Positions 47,747 to 55,342 are shown, counted from the stretch's first letter. The stretch: 64,000 nt of DNA from Caulobacter sp. Root343 (GCF_001425745.1 NZ_LMDF01000007.1:248899-312898), one strand, 5' to 3'. Numbers and translations: made by a program. Notes: generated by a model from the letters alone, not told the origin.

Positions 47747-48205
47747 TCAAGCGCCCAGTTTGGGTAGGTTCACCGAAGCCCACGCGCCGACAATCGCGTC
47801 AAGCACCTGCTCGGCGCTGACCTCGACCACGACGTCGCCAGGCCAGGCGTCGGTCTTGCCGATCCACTCGCCGTCATCGGTGCTGTCGGCCCGGATCGGG
47901 TTGTGCGGCGTCGACTCGAACTCGGCGGTCCCGAACCCTTCCGGCGCCAATGGCAGCAGGTGGCGCTTCACCAGTTCCTGCAGGGTGGCGGTGCCCAGAA
48001 AGCGCCCGTCGTAGACCGTAGAGTTGGGGCCTGGCTGCACCTCGGCGAACTTGTCGATGTTCCAGCGGTCGAAGTAGTCGTCCAGGATCTCGCCGTCAGC
48101 GAACCCCCAGTTGGCGAACAGGCAGCTCGCATAGAGCCGCACCGGGCCCGGACCGAGATCCTTGCTCGGATCGACGCTTCTCAGGTCTTGCGCGAAGGTG
48201 TTCAT
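47747..48205 (-). CDS. Hypothetical protein, 152 aa
   Basis: ATG 48205 shares one base with the previous stop, and its stop is two bases before the DUF6161-like gene, so the three genes 48720-46554 are translated together. Acidic overall. A central part reads VRLYASCLFANWGFADGEILDDYFDRWNIDKFAEVQPGPN. No family recognised. Probably a partner of the membrane protein that follows. Confidence 0.6.
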   Translation of the reverse strand: MNTFAQDLRSVDPSKDLGPGPVRLYASCLFANWGFADGEILDDYFDRWNIDKFAEVQPGPNSTVYDGRFLGTATLQELVKRHLLPLAPEGFGTAEFESTPHNPIRADSTDDGEWIGKTDAWPGDVVVEVSAEQVLDAIVGAWASVNLPKLGA

Positions 48206-48720
48206 CAGACTGGCTCCTTGTCCATGACGACCGTGACCTCGTAGTCGTCGGCCGCCAGCCACTGCGCAGCCCGGCTGATGGCCGCGTCCACCATGGCGGT
48301 GAAGAAGTCGGCGCCCGAGGCGTCCAGGGCCTCCAGCTGCGCCTCGTCGAAGCGGAGATCGTGATCGGGCAGGCGCAGCAGGCGAAGCGCGTGGCGACCG
48401 CCCAGCGGCCGGCGCAAGAGGCCGCGCCCCGCATGCTCACCCCGTCCGCGCCGCGCATCCTCCTCGAGATCCTTAGCTAGGCCCTCCACAGCGCTCTCTA
48501 CGCGCCATAGGGCGTCCCGCACCGGGTTCGGATAGCCCTCCCGGCTCGACCGCTCCCAGGAAACCACCTGGCTGTTGGTCACCTCGACGTCGCGGACGCG
48601 CAGGGCGTTGGCCAGGCCGACGATGTGGCGGCGCTCCATGCAGCAGGCGACGCGCAGGGCGCGGCTCTCGGGCCCGGTGAGCGGGCGGCCGCGCGAGCCG
48701 ATCAGGGTGCGGAAGGTCAT
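48205..48720 (-). CDS. HTH-like protein (YdiL/DUF1870-type), 171 aa
   Basis: ATG 48720 follows a hairpin-AAGGAAC leader. Residues about 15-70 (LTGPESRALRVACCMERRHIVGLANALRVRDVEVTNSQVVSWERSSREGYPNPV) have the XRE-like helix-turn-helix spacing with a Trp-Glu turn, as in YdiL/DUF1870 proteins. The C-terminal part is acidic. It heads the three-gene group with the 152-aa protein and the DUF6161-like membrane protein and may regulate it. Confidence 0.6.
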   Translation of the reverse strand: MTFRTLIGSRGRPLTGPESRALRVACCMERRHIVGLANALRVRDVEVTNSQVVSWERSSREGYPNPVRDALWRVESAVEGLAKDLEEDARRGRGEHAGRGLLRRPLGGRHALRLLRLPDHDLRFDEAQLEALDASGADFFTAMVDAAISRAAQWLAADDYEVTVVMDKEPV

Positions 48721-48741
48721 AGGCGGTGGTTCCTTGCTGAA

Positions 48742-48759
48742 GCCCCGCGCCTGCGGGGC
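48742..48759 (-). promoter_or_regulatory. Intercistronic hairpin leader, copy A
   Basis: GCCCCGC/GCGGGGC stem with loop AGGC on the transcribed strand, then AAGGAAC and the start of the 171-aa gene. This copy keeps the stem but not the ATGCG loop. Confidence 0.6.
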
Positions 48760-48766
48760 AGATGGA

Positions 48767-49084
48767 TCAACGGACGGTGGAAAGGGGCGGCGGCGTGGGC
48801 AGCGGGTCTTTGCCGTCAGCCGCGCGCCGGCGGTTAACGGCGACCACCAGCTGGCTGACGGCCTCATCGGCGATGGCGTAACCCTGGCTGGCGTCTCGGA
48901 AGTCGCTCAGCTTGAAAAAGTGCGCGACGCTGTAGTCGCCATCCACGGCGATCAGCACGAAGAGGCGACCGTCGAGGTGGCCGCTCCATGTGAGGCCCGG
49001 ATGCTTGATCCCAGCCGCGGTGACAAGCGCATCGCCTTCCTTGGTGAGTTCCTGCAGCGCGCGCTGTTCGGGAAGTAGGTACAC
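48767..49084 (-). CDS. Hypothetical protein, 105 aa
   Basis: GTG start at 49084. The sequence has a helical start (PEQRALQELTKEGDALVTAAG), a beta-like middle (GLTWSGHLDGRLFVLIAVDGDYSVAHFFKLSDF) and a helical end (ADEAVSQLVVAVNRRRA). It could be a small PAS- or Roadblock-like fold, but I assign no family. The upstream gap shares a TAATCCGCCCCTACCCTA box with other gaps of the operon. Confidence 0.55.
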   Translation of the reverse strand: MYLLPEQRALQELTKEGDALVTAAGIKHPGLTWSGHLDGRLFVLIAVDGDYSVAHFFKLSDFRDASQGYAIADEAVSQLVVAVNRRRAADGKDPLPTPPPLSTVR

Positions 49085-49125
49085 GGCCGCCTCCGAGGCA
49101 GACTGGGTGATAGGGTAGGGGCGGA

Positions 49126-49518
49126 TTAGGCCGAAGGGTCCCGCGGACGCTTGCCGAGGCTGGCCAGCATCTGACGATCACGAGCGAGCCGCCAACCATA
49201 GAGGTAGAAGGCGCCGCCCAGGGCGCGAGCGTCAGGATCCTGGCTGAGGTAGCCGTCCAGTTGGGCCATGGACTGCTCGATGTCGCTCGTCTGAATCCAG
49301 ACGCCCCAGAACACATTCCAGCCCTCGCGCAGGGCCAGCTCGGCCTCGTTGACGTTCCAGCTCACCCAGCCGTGGGAGGTCCGGCACCGGGTCGCGGCCA
49401 CTACGGCCGAAACGACGTCGTCGTAGATGACCTGGGCGGCCGCCCGGCCGCCTTGCAGCGTCGCGCCCAGGGCCAGGGTGCGCTCGGTGGCCTCCGAATA
49501 GGTCTGCGGGATGTCCAT
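49126..49518 (-). CDS. Hypothetical protein, 130 aa
   Basis: ATG 49518, stop at 49126. The N-terminal 60 residues are helical (TYSEATERTLALGATLQGGRAAAQVIYDDVVSAVVAATR). The middle is rich in Trp (SHGWVSWNVNEAELALREGWNVFWGVWIQ), and the end is basic. No recognised family. Part of the leftward accessory operon. Ribosome binding site is not obvious. Confidence 0.5.
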   Translation of the reverse strand: MDIPQTYSEATERTLALGATLQGGRAAAQVIYDDVVSAVVAATRCRTSHGWVSWNVNEAELALREGWNVFWGVWIQTSDIEQSMAQLDGYLSQDPDARALGGAFYLYGWRLARDRQMLASLGKRPRDPSA

Positions 49519-49630
49519 GGTCTGCTCTCGACTTTCACGGGCAATAGGGGCGGATCAGGGCAGAGGGTCAAGGCTCCACCGTTCGGCAAAACGCGTCCAC
49601 CGTTCGGCTTGGAACGGTCGCCCGAAACGG

Positions 49631-49777
49631 TCAGCTCTGGGCGGTGGTCGCAAAGCCTTGCGGGGCAAGGCCTAGGACCGTGCGAACGGTAGCCATTCCG
49701 GCGCCCGAATAGAGGGGTACGCCCGCCGCTTTCGCAGCGGCGCGGGCTTGGCGGATAACGGTCGACTTGGAAGGCAT
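49631..49777 (-). CDS. Tiny protein, 48 aa, paralogue of 4403-4573
   Basis: ATG 49777, TGA 49631. Begins MPSKSTVIRQ, then ARAAAKAAGVPLYSGAGMA, then VRTVLGL. The pattern matches the first 36 residues of the 56-aa protein at 4403-4573 (TIQTMRQAAKAAGVRLYSKAGLA). The gene is too short for usual gene finding. The presence of two versions in one prophage supports a real, conserved product. Confidence 0.6.
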   Translation of the reverse strand: MPSKSTVIRQARAAAKAAGVPLYSGAGMATVRTVLGLAPQGFATTAQS

Positions 49778-49810
49778 GGGCGTATGCTCCAGGTTGAGAT
49801 GAGATAGCGC

Positions 49811-50251
49811 TCAGGCGAGCGGCGGATGAGACGGAAGAGGTAGACCCCGGCGGCAGGCTGTCGTGAACCTGAACCTCCCAGCCCACAGTACGTGCTCGGC
49901 GTCTCGACAGCTCCAGTCGCCTTCCAAATGCGGAAGGCAACGAGACCCGAAAGGCGGCTGTCTGAGGATAGGCGTCAGGGCTTCGATGGCCGTCCAGTAG
50001 CGCTGAACCGCGCGTTCCCGGAGCTGCTTGCCTTCCCTGCGCAGGCTCCAAGCGATGGAGGACCCGCCGCCGAGGCCCCGGGATGCCTCATAGGCGCTGC
50101 GCGAGTTTATCGAGTCTGACATGGCGATGGAGGCCAGCTGGGCGGCCTCGGGCGATCCATTTTGCGCGGCGAAGTCCATCAGCCGCTCACAAAGTTCGGT
50201 GATCGCGTCGGCAGCTTCTTTTCCGGGGGAGCGAACGTTACGCTTTCTCAT
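49811..50251 (-). CDS. Hypothetical protein, 146 aa
   Basis: ATG 50251 follows hairpin copy B and AAGGAAC. A basic start (MRKRNVRSPGKE) precedes a helix (DAITELCERLMDFAAQNG). The middle is ALRREGKQLRERAVQRYWTAIEALTP-like, and the end is Pro/Arg-rich with Cys residues (about 104, 114 and 133). No family recognised. Confidence 0.55.
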   Translation of the reverse strand: MRKRNVRSPGKEAADAITELCERLMDFAAQNGSPEAAQLASIAMSDSINSRSAYEASRGLGGGSSIAWSLRREGKQLRERAVQRYWTAIEALTPILRQPPFGSRCLPHLEGDWSCRDAEHVLWAGRFRFTTACRRGLPLPSHPPLA

Positions 50252-50270
50252 GGCGGTAGTTCCTTGATCT

Positions 50271-50289
50271 CCCGCGCCGCATGCGCGGG
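50271..50289 (-). promoter_or_regulatory. Intercistronic hairpin leader, copy B
   Basis: CCCGCGC-ATGCG-GCGCGGG on the transcribed strand, then AAGGAAC and ATG. Preceded by CCAATCGGC and by a TAATCCGCCCCAACCCTA box at the end of the upstream gene. Confidence 0.75.
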
Positions 50290-50317
50290 GCCGATTGGGC
50301 TGTAGGGTTGGGGCGGA

Positions 50318-51589
50318 TTAGGCCTTGGGGTACGTCAGAGCGCCGGCCGGGAAGGTCAGCTCGACCTCGACCCGCTCGGCGTCCTGGATGACGGTGTGGA
50401 CCTTGAAGCCGGCGTGGACCTTGAAGCCGGCGGCGCGGGCCGCCTTGCGCTCGGCCTGGGCCTTCTCGCGCGCTTCCTTCGCCGCCTTCTGGGCCAGCAG
50501 ATCCTCGAAACGGGCGATGATGTCGCCGGCCGTCGGATAGATGTTCTCCAGGCTGTGGTGACCAAGGATGATCGCCCGCACCTCGGCAATGCGCTCAGCC
50601 TCGGCCTGCGTCGGCGCCCGGATGGGCCAGCCCTTCTCGTAGCGCAGGCCCTTGATGTTGATCTCAGCTTCCAGGCGCCGTCGCTCCTCGGCCTTGTCCT
50701 TGGCCCAGGTGACGCGCTCGACCAGGTCGGCGCCCAGCAAGCGCGGCGTGACGTCCGCCAGCCAACGCGTGGGCTGGAAGCTGAAGGTGCTCGACGCCTC
50801 CATCTCCACCAGGTGGCGATAGGTCCAGTGGTTGGACTCGACACGGTTCGAGGCGCGCTGATCTTCCTGACGCTGGAGGACGCAGAACGAGCAGCCCAAG
50901 CGGGAAGAGCCGGCGTCATATGCCAGGTGAAGCGGCAGATCGTGGCGGTGGTGGTAGGCGAACACCTCCTCGGTCTTCACCTCGACCGCCGGGTGCCAGG
51001 TCATCAGCGTGGTGCCGTCGTCCTTGCACCAGCGAGGCTCGGGCTTGGAGATGGGCGTGTTGGCGCGGCTGGCGCTCTCCTCGCGCCGGATCCCGACCAC
51101 GGAAATGATCGTCTGCCCGGGGAATTCCTTTTGGAGGGCGGGACTGATTACCTGCTGCTTCATCTCGGCGGTGCAGAACCGCAACGACGCGCTCGACCAG
51201 GGGCCGATCAGGTTGAAGACCTCCAGATTGGCGTAGCGGCGCTTGCCCTCGGCGAAACGCGCCTCCCAGCGCGAGATCATGTCGTGCTTGTTGTGCCGGA
51301 CCACCATCAACGGGACGTCGAGCGTGCTCGCGATCGACTGGACCATGTCCAACGTCACGTCCCATTCGATCCGCCCCAGGTCAGCATGGATGGCCCGGCG
51401 CAGCGCCTTGGGGTGGCCGAGCATGTCGAGCAGTTGGTTGGCCTTGTGCGCGGCCACGGCCGAGTCCTTGCCGCCGCTCAGGCTGTAGACCACGACCGCG
51501 CCGGCGCAGATGGCGGCCAGGGTTTGATCGTCGATCGCGATGTCGAGGGTGGCGCAGGTCTCGACAGCCTGGGCGGTGGTCATACGCAT
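50318..51589 (-). CDS. PP-loop ATPase, PAPS-reductase-like
   Basis: 423 aa; ATG 51589 after hairpin copy C. The ATP-pyrophosphatase PP-loop is VVVYSLSGGKDSAVAAH (about 33-49). Further family features are IHADLGRIEWDVTLD, FCTAEMKQQVI, GIRREESASRAN and the Cys motif GSSRLGCSFCVLQRQEDQ. The N-terminal 270 residues cover the CysH/DndC-like enzyme domain, while the C-terminus is a helical Lys/Arg-rich tail with a short tandem repeat (AGFKVHAGFKVH). Such proteins occur in many phages and mobile elements; sulfur transfer to nucleic acid or nucleotide modification is possible, but the substrate is not known. Confidence 0.85.
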   Translation of the reverse strand: MRMTTAQAVETCATLDIAIDDQTLAAICAGAVVVYSLSGGKDSAVAAHKANQLLDMLGHPKALRRAIHADLGRIEWDVTLDMVQSIASTLDVPLMVVRHNKHDMISRWEARFAEGKRRYANLEVFNLIGPWSSASLRFCTAEMKQQVISPALQKEFPGQTIISVVGIRREESASRANTPISKPEPRWCKDDGTTLMTWHPAVEVKTEEVFAYHHRHDLPLHLAYDAGSSRLGCSFCVLQRQEDQRASNRVESNHWTYRHLVEMEASSTFSFQPTRWLADVTPRLLGADLVERVTWAKDKAEERRRLEAEINIKGLRYEKGWPIRAPTQAEAERIAEVRAIILGHHSLENIYPTAGDIIARFEDLLAQKAAKEAREKAQAERKAARAAGFKVHAGFKVHTVIQDAERVEVELTFPAGALTYPKA

Positions 51590-51606
51590 CTGGCGTTCCT
51601 TGGTCT

Positions 51607-51625
51607 CCCGCGCCGCATGCGCAGG
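51607..51625 (-). promoter_or_regulatory. Intercistronic hairpin leader, copy C
   Basis: CCTGCGC-ATGCG-GCGCGGG (one G-U pair), then AAGGAAC and the PP-loop gene start. Preceded by CAATCAGC and a TAATCCGCCCTGACCCTA box. Confidence 0.75.
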
Positions 51626-51653
51626 GCTGATTGTGCTGTAGGGTCAGGGCGGA

Positions 51654-52190
51654 TTAGGCCGCCTGGTCCAAGTCGTAGGCGGGCAGCTCGTCGCGAGGAT
51701 CGGCGTCGTTGTCGAACATCACGTAGTCGAAGCCCTGGGAGCGGGCCCAGGCCAGCGGGGCGTAGAGACCTTCGAAGGCGTCGATCTCGCGGTCGCTGTG
51801 CTCATGGGCGTAGATCACGGCGCCGCAGCCGGTCGGACCGCCCGAGACAGGCCAGTCCTTCAGCGGGAGAGCGAGCAGGGTTTCCCACGTCGCTTGCGGG
51901 ATATGCGCCGTCGACAGGACGACGGTCCGCCTCGTCTCGAACTCCTGGGCGGTGGTCGTGACGGTGGTGCGCTCGAGCCCGGCCGCATCGAGGATCGCGT
52001 TCGCCACCTGAAGGGCCGCTTCGCGTGGAAGGTAGATCATGCAGCGGGTCAGCCACCCGGTCTTGTTGAGGGGCTGGAGGCGGATGTCATCGTCAGGCCC
52101 GAACGATTCGACGCTCAGGCCGCACGGGGTGCTGGAGCCGTTGCGGCCGAGGTTGAAATAGCCGGGGATGCGCGAGAACTTGATCAACAT
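51654..52190 (-). CDS. DUF5983-like protein, 178 aa
   Basis: ATG 52190 after hairpin copy D. The C-terminal half fits the DUF5983 pattern: TVVLSTAHIPQATWETLLALPL, GCGAVIYAHE, then LAWARSQGFDYVMFDNDADPRDELPAYDLD. These proteins occur on plasmids and phages and have no known function. The N-terminal half (IPGYFNLGRNGSSTPCGLSVES, WLTRCMIYLPREAALQVANAIL) is separate and also unknown. Confidence 0.65.
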   Translation of the reverse strand: MLIKFSRIPGYFNLGRNGSSTPCGLSVESFGPDDDIRLQPLNKTGWLTRCMIYLPREAALQVANAILDAAGLERTTVTTTAQEFETRRTVVLSTAHIPQATWETLLALPLKDWPVSGGPTGCGAVIYAHEHSDREIDAFEGLYAPLAWARSQGFDYVMFDNDADPRDELPAYDLDQAA

Positions 52191-52210
52191 GGCGGTGGTT
52201 CCTTGGTCTG

Positions 52211-52229
52211 CCCGCGCCGCATGCGCGGG
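52211..52229 (-). promoter_or_regulatory. Intercistronic hairpin leader, copy D
   Basis: CCCGCGC-ATGCG-GCGCGGG, followed by AAGGAAC and the start of the DUF5983-like gene. Preceded by CAATCAGC. Confidence 0.75.
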
Positions 52230-52248
52230 GCTGATTGAGCTGTAGGGT

Positions 52249-53058
52249 CTAGGCGGCCAGATCGCGGCGAACGCCGATGAACGCGGCGCAGCGCGGGGCG
52301 CCGTCGCGGGTCATGCCGGCGTAGCGTACCGTGCCCAGCTGGCCGGGCAGATTGGCCCGGAGGGTCAGGAGGCGCGTCGCCAGGGTGCGCGACATCGCGA
52401 CAGGGGCGGAGAACACCCGGCCGCCCATCTTGAGCGTGACGGACCCCGCCGCATCCTGATCGTCCTCGCGGGCGCGGACCTCCAGGATCTCAGCCTCGGC
52501 CTCCTCGGTCGGCTTGACCTTCAGGGATTCGCCGCGCGTGGCTGAGGCCTTGCCTTCGCGATAGCCCCAGTCACCACAGTGAAGGACGATCCCCTCGCCG
52601 CCGGCCGCCACGACCTCGGCCAGGTGGTCGTCAACGCTGGCCAGGGAGCGGATGCGCCGGGGGCGGGAGATGCACACCACGTCTTGGGCGCCGAGGGCGT
52701 CAACCATGCGCGCGGCGGCGTTGAGGCGGTCGATAAACGGCATGCCAGACCCGGCCAGGTCGAAGACCATGAAGCGCCAGCCCGGAGGAAGCCCGCTGGA
52801 GGCCATGAACACCGCCTGGGCAGCCTCGAACCCGCCGGGGGCGATCAGCTCGCCGTGCAGGCCCTCCAGCGCCCGCTGGGACAGGAAATCGCGGGCTTCC
52901 TTGTTCGGGATGGGCCGGCTTTCCTTGGAGACCAGGCCGGCGACGGGATCCACCAGGCCGCCGACTCCATCGTGCTTCTCCTGAGACCAGGCGGGCAGGG
53001 GGAGGCGGGACAGGTCAGCCGTGACGGGCTGCATGGCTTTGAACAGGGCGGTGGTCAT
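52249..53058 (-). CDS. ATP-dependent DNA ligase, minimal phage type
   Basis: 269 aa. Nucleotidyltransferase motifs are visible: motif I EKHDG (Lys about residue 28), LHGELIA (motif III region), RFMVFDLAG, GGEGIVLH (motif IV) and ESLKVKP (motif V). An OB-fold follows (EAEILEVRAREDD...GSVTLKMGGRVFS). The size is that of minimal phage ligases without an extra DNA-binding domain. It seals nicks during replication or repair of phage DNA. It follows the 86-aa gene by two bases. Confidence 0.9.
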   Translation of the reverse strand: MTTALFKAMQPVTADLSRLPLPAWSQEKHDGVGGLVDPVAGLVSKESRPIPNKEARDFLSQRALEGLHGELIAPGGFEAAQAVFMASSGLPPGWRFMVFDLAGSGMPFIDRLNAAARMVDALGAQDVVCISRPRRIRSLASVDDHLAEVVAAGGEGIVLHCGDWGYREGKASATRGESLKVKPTEEAEAEILEVRAREDDQDAAGSVTLKMGGRVFSAPVAMSRTLATRLLTLRANLPGQLGTVRYAGMTRDGAPRCAAFIGVRRDLAA

Positions 53059-53060
53059 AG

Positions 53061-53321
53061 TCAGTCCTCCGCCTCGTCGCCTTCGCCGTCGTCCACTTCG
53101 ATTTCGTGCTGGGACACCTCGGCGCCGTCGCCGAGCAGTTCCGACCGGTCCAGGAGCATCGCGCAGCAGGCGCCGACCTCCGGCGCGGCTTCCGACCCGA
53201 GGAGGGCTGATATCTCACCGTCCTCTGAGCCTACGGCCTTCATGTAGGCGTAGGCGGTCGCGAAGAGCGCTTGCGGGTCATTCACCTCGACCAGCAGCGT
53301 CAGGGTCACGAAAATGGCCAT
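53061..53321 (-). CDS. Hypothetical acidic protein, 86 aa
   Basis: ATG 53321 after hairpin copy E. It starts with a beta strand (MAIFVTLTLLVEVNDPQALFATAYAYMKAVG) and ends in a very acidic tail (EIEVDDGEGDEAED). Two adjacent Cys near residue 53-54. No family recognised. Coupled closely to the DNA ligase gene, which starts two bases after it. Confidence 0.55.
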   Translation of the reverse strand: MAIFVTLTLLVEVNDPQALFATAYAYMKAVGSEDGEISALLGSEAAPEVGACCAMLLDRSELLGDGAEVSQHEIEVDDGEGDEAED

Positions 53322-53339
53322 GGTGTCGTTCCTTGTTGG

Positions 53340-53358
53340 CCCACGCCGCATGCGGGGG
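53340..53358 (-). promoter_or_regulatory. Intercistronic hairpin leader, copy E
   Basis: CCCCCGC-ATGCG-GCGTGGG with one C/T mismatch in the stem, then AAGGAAC and the 86-aa gene. Preceded by CAATCAGC and a TAGTCCGCCCTGCCCCTA box. Confidence 0.65.
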
Positions 53359-53385
53359 CTGATTGAGCGGTAGGGGCAGGGCGGA

Positions 53386-53538
53386 CTAGGCGTCCGGGTC
53401 GTCTCCGTGGTCCAGGACCCGCTGACGGGCTTCCTGGGCGGTGGTGGCGACCAGGACCGTGAGGCCGTTCTGGTCGCGGACGGTGCGCCCGTCGTCGCTG
53501 GGCAGCAAGCCGATATGCCAGGGGTCGCGATCAGTCAT
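53386..53538 (-). CDS. Small hypothetical protein, 50 aa
   Basis: ATG 53538 overlaps the end of the preceding 160-aa gene by 8 bases. The sequence DRDPWHIGLLPSDDGRTVRDQNGLTVLVATTAQEARQRVLDHGDD has the look of a small alpha/beta peptide. It is too short to assign. The overlap with its upstream gene supports translational coupling. Confidence 0.5.
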   Translation of the reverse strand: MTDRDPWHIGLLPSDDGRTVRDQNGLTVLVATTAQEARQRVLDHGDDPDA

Positions 53539-54013
53539 CGTCGCCGCCTTCCTCGTCGTCCTGGGCGGTGGTCACGCCGGCCTGTTCGTCCGAGATCCAG
53601 ACCCAGGCCGCCACCCAGCAGCCGTCGCTACCCTCAGACACTTCCGGCACGTCGTCGATCTCAAGTTTGACGCTGGCCAGGCGCTCACGTGCGTAGGCAA
53701 TGTAGGCGGCGTGGCTCTCTTGGTCTTGCTCGGCCATGATCGGACGGACGGTCGAGGGGAGCAGGCCTTGCGCCAGCAAGGTGCGGAACTGGTCTTCCGG
53801 GCTCGCCGGCTCAGCGGCGATCGGCGCGATATTTCCGACCAGGAACAGCGTAGCGAAGGCGTCGGCTTCCTCAGCCTGCTTCCGGAATCGCTCGGCGACG
53901 TCGACGCGCGCCAGCTCGTCGGCGAACTCGTTCCAGCGCCGGGCGGCGGCGCTGAGCGCGTTCGCGATCGTGTGGCGTTCGCTATCTGTGAAAGTACGCG
54001 GGGCGGCTGTCAT
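53531..54013 (-). CDS. Hypothetical protein, 160 aa
   Basis: ATG 54013 after hairpin copy F. The first 65 residues form a helical segment (FTDSERHTIANALSAAARRWNEFADELARVDVAERFRKQAEEADAFATLF). The C-terminal 50 residues look like a beta domain with an acidic end (VKLEIDDVPEVSEG...AWVWISDEQAG, then EEGGDDD). No family recognised. Confidence 0.55.
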   Translation of the reverse strand: MTAAPRTFTDSERHTIANALSAAARRWNEFADELARVDVAERFRKQAEEADAFATLFLVGNIAPIAAEPASPEDQFRTLLAQGLLPSTVRPIMAEQDQESHAAYIAYARERLASVKLEIDDVPEVSEGSDGCWVAAWVWISDEQAGVTTAQDDEEGGDDD

Positions 54014-54031
54014 GGTTTCGTTCCTTGCTGT

Positions 54032-54050
54032 CCCACGCCGCATGCGCGGG
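54032..54050 (-). promoter_or_regulatory. Intercistronic hairpin leader, copy F
   Basis: CCCGCGC-ATGCG-GCGTGGG with one G-U pair, then AAGGAAC and the 160-aa gene. Preceded by CAATCAGC, which is present twice in this gap. Confidence 0.75.
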
Positions 54051-54093
54051 GCTGATTGGGCTCTAGGGGCGGCGGGCTGATTGGCTTGGATGG

Positions 54094-55248
54094 TCAGACG
54101 GCGAGGCGGAGCAGGCTGGCGCGCTGGCCATCGACGTTCACGCAACGGCCGTCAGTGGCGGTCAGGCGGAACTCACGGCCGCCGGGCAGGCGCTTGAAGG
54201 TCCACCGGATGAGTTTTCCAGCGGCGGCGCCGGCCCAGCAAGCGGCGAATCGTTTGTCGCCGTCGTTCGCGGCGGCCGCGCTGTCGATGACGACTGCGGC
54301 GCCGTCCAGTTCGAAGAACGAGGCCGGCGGGACATCGCCAAGGTCCGCCGTCTCCAGGACGGGCGGCGGCAAGCTGTCGCTGAACGCCTCGCGAGCGCCG
54401 GACCGCATGGAGGCCAAGGCCGCCGTGTCCATGTCGGCCAGGCGCAATTTCACGCTGCCAGCGCGCTCGTAGACGATCATCGCGCCTGGCGATCGGCCCC
54501 GGAAGATCCGGCCGCCTTGGGCCCTAACCTCGGCGCTGCGCCAGAACAGGCGCGGCGGGACAAGCCTGGCCTCCAGCGCCCGCGCCTCGGCGGCGTCGCC
54601 CGCGCCATAGTCGCCGCCGGCCGGAGGGGTGAACATCTCTTCGCTGGCCTCGTCGAAGATGGCGGCGAGCGCGGCCATGGGACGAATTGCGGTCAGGCGC
54701 TGCCAGTCGGGCGAGTCGACCATCACGCCGGCCGAGGTGTGGACGCGCAGGGCCGGAACCTCGTCGGCCGCCATCTCGGCGAGCTGCACCGCATAGGCAT
54801 CGCGAGCCCGCGTCCGGCGCAGCTGGTCCGCCGCGCGCAGCGCCGCCGCCCACCGGGTTTGCGGCTTGGTCGCGTTGTAGACCACGCCACTGACCCGCGT
54901 GGCCGACCCATCGTTCCAGACGACCCAGAACGAGCCGGCGGCGGCCTTGCTGCGCGGCGCGGTGAAGATGGCGGTCAGGGCGTCGTCGGCGGCCTTGATG
55001 GCCCTGGCGGCCGCCTTGCGCACGGGCTTGGCCGGCGCGGGCTCGCAGGGGGCGCCGAGCGGCGCGACAGCGGCCGGGCGGCTCATGCTCGCCGAAAGGG
55101 CCTTCTGGCGCTGGAGGGCCTTCGCCAGGGCGTGGGCGGCGGCTTCATAGGCCGAGGCCGCGCCGCTGGTCGCGGCCAGGTCGTACAGGGCCAAGGCGGC
55201 CTCGGCGGTGATGACGGCGCCAGGACGGGCGATCGTGAGCGTTTGCAT
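54094..55248 (-). CDS. Hypothetical protein, 384 aa
   Basis: ATG 55248 after hairpin copy G. Ala-rich N-terminal helical region (about 10-110) with a Pro linker, then a domain with SFWVVWNDGSATRVSGVVYN (about 115-135). A long alpha/beta region includes ELDGAAVVIDSAAAANDGDKRFAACWAG and ends FRLTATDGRCVNVDG. It is the largest protein of the operon without any recognised motif. Composition is Ala- and Arg-rich. Confidence 0.55.
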   Translation of the reverse strand: MQTLTIARPGAVITAEAALALYDLAATSGAASAYEAAAHALAKALQRQKALSASMSRPAAVAPLGAPCEPAPAKPVRKAAARAIKAADDALTAIFTAPRSKAAAGSFWVVWNDGSATRVSGVVYNATKPQTRWAAALRAADQLRRTRARDAYAVQLAEMAADEVPALRVHTSAGVMVDSPDWQRLTAIRPMAALAAIFDEASEEMFTPPAGGDYGAGDAAEARALEARLVPPRLFWRSAEVRAQGGRIFRGRSPGAMIVYERAGSVKLRLADMDTAALASMRSGAREAFSDSLPPPVLETADLGDVPPASFFELDGAAVVIDSAAAANDGDKRFAACWAGAAAGKLIRWTFKRLPGGREFRLTATDGRCVNVDGQRASLLRLAV

Positions 55249-55264
55249 GGTCGTTCCTTTCCAG

Positions 55265-55283
55265 GCCCCGCCGCATGCGGGGC
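55265..55283 (-). promoter_or_regulatory. Intercistronic hairpin leader, copy G
   Basis: GCCCCGC-ATGCG-GCGGGGC, then AAAGGAAC and the 384-aa gene. The arms differ from copies B-F but still pair fully. Confidence 0.75.
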
Positions 55284-55306
55284 ATTCGAGCTAACCACTC
55301 GGCGAG

Positions 55307-55330
55307 GCCGCCCCTGCAGGGAGGGGCGGC
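55307..55330 (-). terminator. Hairpin after the 119-aa gene
   Basis: Perfect 9-bp stem (GCCGCCCCT / AGGGGCGGC, loop GCAGGG). No T-run follows, so it may attenuate or protect mRNA ends rather than terminate. Confidence 0.45.
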
Positions 55331-55342
55331 TAGGCGGAGGGG

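Noticed and set aside
49574..49610. Short direct repeat TCCACCGTTCGGC, two copies 21 bases apart
   Set aside because: Only two copies and no link to a promoter or gene start; too little for a call.
50396..51961. 521-codon rightward frame opposite the PP-loop gene
   Set aside because: Antisense shadow of a gene with a clear SGGKDS motif.
55284..55306. Sequence on the minus strand resembling a tRNA D-arm (CGAGTGGTTAGCTCG)
   Set aside because: No anticodon arm, T-arm or matching acceptor stem follows; it is spacer between a hairpin and leader copy G.
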